From the NCBI GenBank assembly GCA_043228905.1, contig JBHGNT010000013.1, forward strand, positions 5,828,001 through 5,892,000: a stretch of DNA of 64,000 bases, read 5' to 3'. Shown here piece by piece: positions 27,801 through 36,527 of the stretch; position 1 is the stretch's first letter; each line of letters opens with the position of its first letter. The position numbers and the translations under genes are program-made. The notes under the pieces are model-generated. The model ran no database searches and was not told the DNA's origin. It saw only the letters and a list, made by a program, of their open reading frames with translations. Origin of the DNA: Azolla caroliniana. Lineage: Eukaryota; Polypodiophyta.

Positions 27801-28679
27801 TTGACCGTATTTTGACCTAATTTAGAATTTTTGAACCTATTTTTACTACTTATTTTTGGTCTAATGTGTGTTATGACCCCCAACTCGATACTACGTATCG
27901 AGTTTTAGCCTGGGAGCCACAACTCGATACGCCGTATCGACTTAAGACCTCCAATTCGATACGCCGTATCGACTTAAGACCTCCAATTCGATACGCCGTA
28001 TCGAGTTGTAGCCGTAGGAGCCACAACTCGATACGACATATCGAGTTAAGACCCCCATGTATTGAGTTTTAGCACTGGGAGCCACAACTCGATATGCTGT
28101 ATCGAATTAAGACGCCTAACTCGTTATACTGTATCGAGTTTAGCCCTGGGAAGCACAACTCGATACGTCGTATTGAACCATAACGAGTTGGGAGGAATAA
28201 CTCGATACGCCATATCGAGTTATGTCCCCCAACTCGTTATGGCGTATCGCGTTCTGCCTCCTAGGGCTACAACTCGATACGCCGTATCGAGTTGTAGCCC
28301 TAGGAGGCACAACTCGATACGGCATACCGAGTTGTAGCCCTAGGAGGCACAACTCGATACGGCATACCGAGTTGTAGCCCTAGGAGGCATAACACGATAC
28401 GCCGTAACGAGTTATATCCCCCAATTCAATACGGCGTATCGAGTTGTGACACCTAAGCCAACAACTTGATATGGCGTATCGAGTTGGGGGACATAACTCG
28501 ATACGCCGCATCGTGTTATGCCTCCCAACTCATTACGGCGTATCTAGTTCTAGCCTTAGGAGCCACTAGATACGGCGTAACGAGTTCTAATACGAAATAT
28601 AAAGCATGTAGATGGTCATATACAGATTAGGGTTTAGATCCTACTTGGTGTCAGAACGGGCAGTCTTTTTGCTCGACAT
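24810..28679 (-). pseudogene. ParB-like domain plus N4/N6-type DNA methyltransferase, intron-containing
   Basis: Proposed exon 1 is ATG 28679 to 28645 (MSSKKTARSDT plus two bases); GTAGGA donor and TTATGCAG acceptor join it in frame to exon 2 starting at 27550 (STGTKEERPLNRIRIKYQ). The ParB/sulfiredoxin-like domain lies at about 26700-26370: VVPFIVMVDPLE, YFVIGGSHSADARRQL, VGLTTEEAQLLAWDHNND. A helical linker follows (26276-25918). The methyltransferase part holds NVYCGDVADMIQKLP, the catalytic-motif equivalent ADIPYGF (25342-25363), and the C-terminal NPYQKP (24852-24872). Introns of roughly 70-90 bp with GT-AG ends are visible near 25069-25154, 25640-25710 and 25845-25916. Frameshifts near 26270 and 27000-27200 and several stops, including a TAG that may derive from CAG near 25210, make it a relic. 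Ancestral product: probably a nuclear DNA-binding methyltransferase, N4-cytosine or N6-adenine unresolved. Confidence 0.6.
27880..28590. repeat. Array of about 20 near-palindromic GATACG/CGTATC units
   Basis: Units related to AACTCGATACG, one central base, then CGTATCGAGTT repeat every 30-45 bases, joined by spacers such as GTTGTAGCCCTAGGAGGC and TTATGTCCCCC. Many units are mutated in one arm. The best copy, 28255-28309, is a perfect palindrome with 27-base arms about a central C. The array lies between the two divergent genes, inside the proposed first intron of the methyltransferase gene. Confidence 0.85.
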
Positions 28680-29281
28680 GATGATCATGTCGGTTCGGGG
28701 ATGCGTGAGGTATTTCGGGAGTTCTCGTGTCTGTGCTTTGGCGCTCTGAAGAGTTGTTACGCTGAACTATGGGGAATGAAAAAGAGCGGTCGGTTCTATT
28801 TATGGGAGGGGAAGGGACCATAGTTAAAGAAGTAACCACGGTTAGAATTAAATGCCAATAGTGCCTTCAGTTATTTATTATTATCATAACATAATGATTA
28901 TCTTTATACTTTATGTGTAATATGATCATTATGATCTAGTAGTTATGATTTAGTACCTATTATGATCTAGTACTTATTATGATTTAGTACATGTCCAAGG
29001 TCAGTCCAATGATTGAGTATACTTATCTACATTTATGGTAGTCTAATGATTTTGATACTGAGAACATTCACAAATTGGGTGAGGATAGTGGTATTATGCA
29101 ATTATGTCACGTGGACACGTGATCATTTTTTATTTATAACTAATAGAAATATAGGAAAAATTATATAATAAACTATACAAAATACATATATATATCCTTA
29201 GAATTGTATTTTTTGTTTAAGTATGTCTTACAATTTGTATGCTTAGGGAGTGAAATATAAAGGATATTAGAACCTCAAACA
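28680..29281. other. Intergenic region between the divergent genes
   Basis: AT-rich. It includes the inverted sequence ACATGATGATCATGT at 28676-28690 over the proposed methyltransferase start and short repeats of ATGATCTAGTA / ATGATTTAGTA at about 28930-28990. It probably holds both promoters; no clear TATA box was assigned. Confidence 0.4.
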
Positions 29282-31967
29282 ATGGGAAATAATTCACCCT
29301 TTTCTGTTGAGGAATATCAACTGTCATCGGATTCCTCACCTTCTCTGGGGTTTTTGGTGGAAGAATACCATTGGTCTCAAGATTCTAATTTCTCCATTGA
29401 GGAGTATATAATCTCTGACAGTCCAGTCAATATGACAAGATGCCTTGAATTCTCAATTGAAGAGTATGACCCATACGCAGACTCGGGTGAGAATGTAGGC
29501 AATTGTCAATGTCCCGAAAGTATTTCTACCCAGCAACAGAGAACAAATGTGCGCCAAGACGAAGACACACCAATATCAGCTAAGGATGACAATAAGTCAG
29601 TGAGCCCCTTATTTTTCAAAAGGGTCTCAAGACGTATTAGTTGAGAACGATTTGCTTTAGTGACATCTAAGGCTCAACTTACCGTAGATGTTAAAAAGAC
29701 ATGTTGCGCTCGTGGGTGTCTGGCGATGATTGGAAAGCAAAACTTGCAGTGGTGATGAACAAGACACCTATCTTATGACACACTTACAGATGGTGTAAGA
29801 CAAAGCCTCAGATATCTCGATCTCTTTCGAGTATTACCTTTTTACAGCACGACAATGTTCTAGAGTGGCATTCAAGATCGCACTTTGTGTTAGCAACATG
29901 AGATTACATAGAGTGCAACAAAGAGTTTTAAACAACAACAATCCCATTGAAGATGATAATTTGCCAAGTATGAAGGGTGCATCAGGTAGAAATGCGATCT
30001 CCTGGATGAAGACATACTTCAAGTTCAATTGTGAGATAATGCCAACTACCAGTAGGTTGCATCTCTCTGACAATTATACACGTCGAGAAGTTTATGATTC
30101 CTATAGATTGGAAATGTCATCTTGTTGCGACAAGTATGTCACCTATAGTCAGTTCACAAGGTTGTGGACATTGCACTTTAGTAACGTTATTATACCTCGT
30201 AAAGTATGTATGGGGTATTGTTCAGTATGTGCAAACCTAAAGAGCGTGTGTAAAGGGGCAAAGACAGCGACAAAGAAGGAGCTAAATAAGAAATTGTTAC
30301 AAGATCACCGAGATGCCCAAGCATTAGAGCGAAAAAGAGCTATGTACCATAGGGAAAAGTCGATAAACAATCCAACTAAGTACATGTGTTTAATGATAGA
30401 TGGAATGGACCAAAAGAAGACGTGTCTACGTCATCTTAAACGTCTTCCTAAAGATGTGAATGATGATTGTCTCGTGCAGATGCACTTGGTGGGTTGTTTA
30501 GCCTATAATGGAAGTGTGAAGCCTCATGTCTTCGTCACCTACCCAAATGTCCACAATGACCCTAATTTAACAGTCACTGTGATTCAAAAAGTATTGATGT
30601 CTTGGGGGCAGTCTTTGCCGCCGGTTTTATATATTCAACTAGACAATACTACTCGGGAAAACAAAAATTATACGGTGTTTGGTTATCTAAGTATGCTGGT
30701 GAACCAAGGAATTTTTAGGAAAGTGAAAGTTAACTTTCTATTGGTTTGTCACACACATGACCATATCGATCTGATGTTTAGTAACTTCTCTAGGAAATTA
30801 TCACGATGTGATGCTTTTTCGTTACCTAAGTTGCTCGACATCATTCGTGATGCATATACGCCACGCCCAATCGTGGAACACTTGAAGGAAATATATGATT
30901 TCAAGAGATACATATTAGATACATATTAGATAGTGTTAACACCCTTAAATAATATAAGTTTCGACCATGTATTCTTAATAAATAAAAATGATCATAGTGG
31001 TTGTACATTATTATATGCAAAGCAGTATTCATCCTCCTCCCAATGGGAGCCTGAAGGCGGGTGTCAGTTTCTACTTCATATGTCTTCCACTTTTGTTTAT
31101 GGTGCAGGACAAATGCCGATTGAGACTAAGAAAGTTGTCACCAATGTACTAGCTGATAATCCAAAGGATGTTTGGATGCAAGCACTGCAAGACAAACGCA
31201 AGCACATTGACAATGCGAAGAAGTATGATGGGGAACAAGACACATCATGGTGGGATGTGTTCTTTAAAGATCAAGAACAAATTGTTAACAATTGTGTCCT
31301 TGGTACTTGGACCGTGCAAATACCCTTCACCTAGAATATACAACAGTGTCGTAATTCTCAGACTAGCTTGCTCCATCCACCCCAAAGGGACATATATGTT
31401 GGACCCAGGCTGACAAAAACAACGGAAGCAAGGTGGCAAGGGAACTTGCAAGAATTGAAGGTGGGTATGTTAATTGCTACACCTGCTGATGATAATGAGC
31501 TAGGACATCAATTTTGGATTGGTAAGGTTTTAGATGTAGTGATGGATGAGAACCAAAGCCAAATCCGGTCTATAAAGGTGCATTGGTACAACACTAAAAG
31601 CAAAAATGCCTTTACCGGCAAGTATGCTTTAGAGATGATGGAATGTCCGCGGTCAAGGGGGAATAGAAAGAGGAAAAGAAATATTCGTTGCACTTCATGC
31701 CTAGACATTGGTGACGTAGATATTATTGTTTACGACTTCACACTAACAAAAGCTGGACGTCTCAGGAAGTCTATAATAGATATTATCAAGGAGAAATTAC
31801 CTATTCTACAAGGGGTCTCATGTCAAAGGCAAACAAGATCGTCTATACATAACATGGAATGTCGACATCGTGTTTTAGATGAAGACAATGCCTTAATAGG
31901 TACATCCAAAGATGACGAGGAACAATCTGCATTGTATATTAGTTATAGTAGCGACTCTGGATCATGA
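29282..31967 (+). pseudogene. DUF7869-like, transposase-like protein
   Basis: The N-terminal part (29282-29644) has four copies of an acidic motif of the form F-S-x-E-E-Y followed by SDS or ADS, then after TGA a CCARGCL cysteine motif. After a frameshift near 29755 one frame runs 29865-31967, interrupted by TAG at 30927-30929 and 31332-31334. Core features match the DUF7869 family as I know it: CMGYCSVCANLKS, LMIDGMDQKKTC (first acidic site), YIQLDNTTRENKNY (second acidic site, residues about 262-275 from 29865), and VCHTHDHIDLMFSNFSRKL, where the family usually has GHTHEDID. The last part (31368 on) contains GHQFWIGKVLDVV and VHWYNTKSKNAF, then a basic Cys segment. The spacing recalls an RNase-H-fold DDE nuclease, but that is inference. 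Altered key residues and stops indicate a dead copy. Confidence 0.6.
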
Positions 31968-33067
31968 TACCAGTGATTTTTGTAAATTTTACACTCCTCA
32001 ATGATATTTTGGTATCTAACGTAAGAGAGTGTCGTTTGTAATACTCGAAATATGCGTAAATTATGTTTAGAAATATTATTGCTTTGTACAGACATTGTTT
32101 GTTACAAAATACATTACTTCTTGACTTCTCAATGATAGTGAACATTGTACCATTTCGATTATAGCATAATTTTAGCGTTTTTCCAAGTTTAGGAAATGAT
32201 GATTTTTTGAGGTTTTCCAACGACATTTTGAGAACATGTGATACTGGTATCATTACGTTGTCGTGCCTTTTGGCTCCGGATCGTTGCGTGAGTCGGGTGG
32301 GAACCGCCGAGGTTTTTGACTAGGAGAAAGAGGAATACAACTTAAGGCTAGTTATGAATAGTGGAAAGAGAAGTAAGATAGCAATCTCGTGAATCCCACG
32401 AGTTTAGTGTATTTAAAACAATATTTAGATTATAAGAGTAATTTAGATGGCAAAATTCGTGAATCCCACAAATATATTAGATTGATCAATCCTTGTATAT
32501 TAATCAACAACCTTATACATATTTCTCTCCTCCTTATATAAAGATGGAAGAGGCTAAGCATGGCTTCATGCTTTTTCACCAAAAGTGTCCATGCACACTA
32601 AATGTGCATGTGATGCTTTGTCATTTCCTAAGTATAGGGCTCATGCATGCTAGATGTGCATGAGCCACTTTTAATGTCACGTGTAAATAAAATATTCACA
32701 ACCTAAAGAATACATTATTTTTACCTTTTAATAAAGGTATGTGTAAATAAAGGTCTTATACGTATTAAATCTATATGTATAACCCTAAAGATAAGTTATT
32801 ACAATGGTAAAGTTGGGGTTTATCTACATGGAGGTGCAGGGTTTGAATCATGCCCTATGCACGTGATAAATGTTTTGATATATTATTTATTTATTTATAT
32901 GTATCTAAAATCGGATATATTATTTTATGGTTTTCACGTAGTGTGTGGAATACACTACGACAACGTTTTGTGAATAGAGTATATAAACCCCAAAATTTGA
33001 GGGAATACTCCTTATCCTTCCATTTTTGCGCGACCCTTCCACTTCTGAACGCGAACGTGTTAAAATA
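31968..33067. other. AT-rich region without recognised gene
   Basis: It contains the right inverted repeat (32235-32248). A pair of similar CGTGAATCCCA-type segments lies near 32388 and 32458, and another pair (CATGCACACTAAATGTGCATG and CATGCATGCTAGATGTGCATG) near 32590 and 32643. No coding potential was recognised. Confidence 0.45.
32235..32248 (-). repeat. Right 14-bp terminal inverted repeat candidate
   Basis: CATGTGATACTGGT, perfect inverted match to 24509-24522. It lies about 270 bases beyond the stop of the DUF7869-like gene. A related 11-bp inverted copy (ATGATACCAGT) sits at 31964-31974, overlapping that stop codon. Confidence 0.5.
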
Positions 33068-33690
33068 GGACCAATGAGTGATATAAAATGGTATATTCAC
33101 ACACACACACTTGTTTAGAAAAACAACTACTTCAAACTAATGTGAGGGACAGGAAAAGAGAGAAAGAGACATAATTAAAGCTTGGACTAGTACTGAAACA
33201 TGTTTCCAAGGTTTCGATAAAGAATTTCAACTCTTGTTTCCATAAGCTTTCTCATAACACTACATCTCTATTGTTTAGTTGGATGGACCCTGAGTCATTG
33301 TAGGAGGAATCCTCCAAGTAAACAACCTTATTGTACCTCTCTGATTTTTTTGCTTTTGAAAATATATTAATACATCAAAGTTGTGTACAATTACGTCGTT
33401 TAGGTGCCAATGATCATATAATATTGATTGCATCATATCCAGGACATGATGGTAAGATAATGATGGATGTCTTCTAACAACAACATATTAGACTTAATCT
33501 CCTATATCCCAATGTTTCAAGGAATAAAAGGATATTACTTACTTCAGGGTCTATTCATTTCGTAAGCAAGTAGATAAAGTTCAAGGAAACTATCAAAAAT
33601 TGGAAATTCATCTCATGTTTGAATTTTATATATAGGACCAATGAGTGATATAAAATGGTATATTGATACATACATACATACATACATATA
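33068..33690 (+). repeat. Dispersed repeat R, copy 2
   Basis: AGGACCAATGAGTGATATAA occurs at 33068 and again near 33635. Between them lies sequence (GAGGGACAGGAAAAGAGAGA, CATGTTTCCAAGGTTT, GGTGCCAATGATCA) shared with 50575-50900, and the segment near 33535-33606 shared with copy 1. Microsatellites (CA)n and (CATA)n are inside. Copia-C inserted at its right end. Confidence 0.65.
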
Positions 33691-33695
33691 TATAT

Positions 33696-34062
33696 TGTAA
33701 AAAGTAACGTGCGGAAGCAGGTATGAAGACTGAACAGAAGGAAGGAAACTCAGGTTCAATGGAGAGCTTGAACTTACGCAGTATACTCGGGAGAGACAGA
33801 GAGAGTGATAGAGAGAAAAACACACGAACTATACTCAAAAACTTAGTCTGTACATAAGACGTGCTCAGTGAACACTTTTATACAAGTCCTACAAGGACTG
33901 ACCGAAGTACTGACAGTACTTCAATGCTCATCAAGAGCTCCTACACTAACTCCCAAATATATTCCTCACGGAATATCTTTCCTAACGACCTCCCGGTTTA
34001 CGCACTCGGCCTAACTGATCGGTCCCAACCGATCCAGCCGATGTTGAGCTTGTCTCTCAACA
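33696..34062 (-). repeat. Copia-C 3' LTR (left copy)
   Basis: 367 bp, starting TGTAAAAAGTAACGTGCGG and ending CTCTCAACA. It lacks a roughly 25-base segment present in the right copy near 50335. Confidence 0.88.
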
Positions 34063-35140
34063 CTCCCCCTCAAGCTCAACTTGAGGCTCTTCGGGATCGT
34101 CGGGCTCACAGCTCCAGTTCCTCCTGGCTTCACGCCTCGCTCGCACTCCTCGACCTGTTCGACTCCGCGCACTTTGACCCTTCCGGTCGGCTTGTCTGCT
34201 CATGCGGCCCTTATTAGCTCTTCTACTGTTGCGGTGTTGACGCTTCTCCTGCTTCCTTTTCTTCCGCATGAGCCTCGGTTGATTCAACGTGTCTGAATCA
34301 AACATCTGAACCGACTCGGCTACCTCCGATCGGTTTTCGCTCTCATCCGAGTTGGCTATCTCCAACTCGTCTTCGGTCTTCTCGTCCTCGATTGCATCAT
34401 CTCCCCCATGCGTGGTTGGCTTCGGCTCTCTCCTTCGGTTGCTCCCCTTCTGTCCGCTTTCGGACTTTTCCGTGGGTCCGCCCTCGGCTTCTTCAGCCGA
34501 TCCGAACTCAGACTCGGTGTCGCGGTCTCCGCTCCTTTCCTGCCGCCTTGCTTGGTCGTTCGGGACTGTTCTCCCCCTCAAGTTTGGCATGTCGAGGTGA
34601 CGCAATCCGAGCACACCTGAGAATTGCCGCAACTTGTCCAGACCAAGAGGCTTGGTGAAGATGTCGGCAATCTGCCGATCTGTCGGAACGTACTGAAGTT
34701 CGTCTCAACCGGAAAGGACACACTCACGGACGAAATGATAGTGCACGTCAATGTGCTTGGTCCGTGCGTGGAAAACGGGGTTTTTCGCAAGCTCGATGCT
34801 GCTGAGGTTGTCACAATAGATCGTCGTCGGATTTGACACCTCCTCTTGCAGGTCCTTAAGAAGCCGCTTCAACCATATGACTTCGCATGTCACGACAGCC
34901 GCTCCTCGGTACTCAGCTTCAGTGCTCGACAGTGCAACTGTTGGCTGCTTCTTACTGCTCCACGCGATCGCGGCACTCCTGAGGGAGAACGCGTATCCGG
35001 ACGTGGATCGGCGATCGGCGGCGTTGCCAGCCCAATCAGCATCGGTGTAGCCGACTAACTGCTCGGCTGTACCGGTCCGATATAGCAGTCTGCGGTCCTT
35101 AGTGCCGGTTACGTACCGTTGTACGCATTGCGTACATAGA
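34057..35140 (-). pseudogene. Copia-C RNase H and C-terminal extension
   Basis: Reading from 35140 down: YTDADWAGN and LSSTEAEY (RNase H acidic residues, about 35050-34900), then TIYCDNLSSIELAKNP and ARTKHIDVHYHFVRE, a stop near 34705, and after it a frame to 34057. That last frame (34632-34057, 191 codons) begins with FSGVLGLRHLDMPNLRG, the usual end of copia pol. It then runs on through an acidic half (EEAEGG, DEKTEDELEIAN) into a basic half (RKKRKQEKRQHRN, NKGRMSRQAD). Copia-G has the same extension. Copia-D is inserted at 35146, cutting it from the RT. Confidence 0.82.
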
Positions 35141-35145
35141 AGGGG

Positions 35146-35895
35146 TGTTGGGAGACAGGTCCCTCCGGATGGGAAGGGAGAAGAATAATGCTGACAAACA
35201 AACTCGGCCGAGGCCGAAACAGTATGAGGAGTACCCGGCTACGGAGAGCCGGTTGATACAGGCCCGGTGTGAACCGGATGAGGAGTACCCGGCTACGGAG
35301 AGCCGGATGATACAGGCCCGGTGTGAACCGGATGAGTAGTACCCGGCTACGGAGAGCCGAATGGTGCAGGCCCGGTGGGAACCGGATGAGGAGTACCCGG
35401 CTACGGAGAGTCGTATGGTGCAGAACCGGTGAGAATCGGAGGAAGAGACATATTCATAAATATGTTTCTGAGAGCCCATCGAGGCTATATTTGTAAATAG
35501 CCGAAAAGTCATATTAGTATAAATATGACTTAGGGCAAAATTTTAGGGTGTTGTTGTCAATTTATGTCTTGCACGAAATCAGAGTGTGTAACTGTACAGA
35601 GAAAGAGAGAGAGAGAGAGAACGAGGTCGTTGCCTCTGTTGTAACCGCCGCCTGTGGCGAAGATCGTGAGCACGAGGTCGTTGCCTCCGTGGACTCACTG
35701 TTTTGTACATTCTTACATAGTGACAGTTTGCAGCCTGTGGACTGTCGTGGTTTTTTCCCCTAGTTTGGGGTTTTTCCACGTAAACCTCTTGTGTAGTGTG
35801 TGTATATCTTCCTCTCCTTTGTGTCGTGTTTTATTTCCCATTTTCTGTGTATCATTCTACGCTCGGTTGTGGCCGAGCGTCGCGCATAAGGAACG
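35146..35895 (+). repeat. Copia-D 5' LTR, main part
   Basis: Begins TGTTGGGAGACAGG and holds four 54-bp tandem units at about 35224-35440, TATAAATATG near 35518, and a GA tract near 35605. It is cut by copia-E at GAACG (35891-35895); the last bases resume at 41260-41273. Confidence 0.88.
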
Positions 35896-36517
35896 TGATG
35901 GAAATAATCGAAACTTTCCAAACTTCACCTCTCGGCCACAACCAAGGAAAACACACGAATCGTTGTTGCAGAAAATGGGAAATGCAGTGGACACACGATT
36001 TATCGTGGAAAACCCTGTACGGGAAAAAACCACGGGAGTACAAGACTCCGAACCAAAACTATGCGCAGAGAAGTATACTATGGCGAGCTGCAAGGCGACG
36101 ACCTTGAGCTCGCTGTCCTCGCCACAGGCGGCGGAAATACACAGAGGCGTCGACCTCTTCCTCTCTCACGCTCTATCTCTCTCACGGCTGCTCTCTCTTC
36201 ACTCGTCTTGAGTGGAAAAACAGAAAAATAAGTAGCCACATAAAACTGTTTGCCCTAAGTCATATTTATACACATATGACTTTCGGGCTATTTACAAATA
36301 TAGCCACAAGGGCCCTTGGCAAACATATTCACAAATATGTCCCCGCATCCGGATCTCGCTCCGGGTACATTCATCATCCGGCTCCGTAGTCGGGGTCTTC
36401 ATCATCCGCCTCCGTAGCCAGGACCGTAACCGTAACCGTAACCGTAACCGGGATTGTAACCGGGATTGCCGTCATTCATCTCCGGACATCCCATTCGGAG
36501 GGACCGAAATCCCAACA
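35896..36517 (-). repeat. Copia-E 3' LTR (left copy)
   Basis: TGATGGAAAT...CCCAACA on the + strand. It contains CCGTAA microsatellite units near 36425-36450. Confidence 0.92.
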
Positions 36518-36527
36518 AACTCCCCCT

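Larger units (their letters stand above)
24509..32248. mobile_element. Proposed DNA transposon with ParB-like/methyltransferase and DUF7869-like genes
   Basis: ACCAGTATCACATG (24509-24522) is repeated as its exact reverse complement at 32235-32248. These are the only bounds I found that enclose both divergent genes. Inside are the ParB-like/methyltransferase pseudogene on the minus strand, the palindromic array, and the DUF7869-like pseudogene on the plus strand. I could not find a matching target duplication (left flank ends GACGTGC, right flank starts ATCATTACG), so the exact ends and the transposon status are inference. Both genes are decayed, so this copy is dead. It is AT-rich compared with the neighbouring GC-rich retroelements. 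Confidence 0.5.

Noticed and set aside
27880-28590. Palindromic repeats as a CRISPR-like array
   Set aside because: Spacers are themselves repeated and mirrored, units are degenerate and the setting is a plant genome; no cas-like gene is nearby.
28676-28690. Hairpin ACATGATGATCATGT as a regulatory element
   Set aside because: Short and imperfect; it overlaps the proposed start codon but nothing else supports a function.
33675-33695. Target duplication for copia-C
   Set aside because: TATAT on the left and CACAC on the right do not match; both are microsatellite and may have changed, so no claim is made.
34057-34632. Separate host gene beside copia-C
   Set aside because: It continues directly from RNase H (GLRHLDMPNLRG) and recurs in copia-G, so it belongs to the element.
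35224-35440. Regular repeats resembling a CRISPR array
   Set aside because: The 54-bp units are directly adjacent without unique spacers, lie in a copia LTR, and occur in both LTRs; they are simple tandem repeats.
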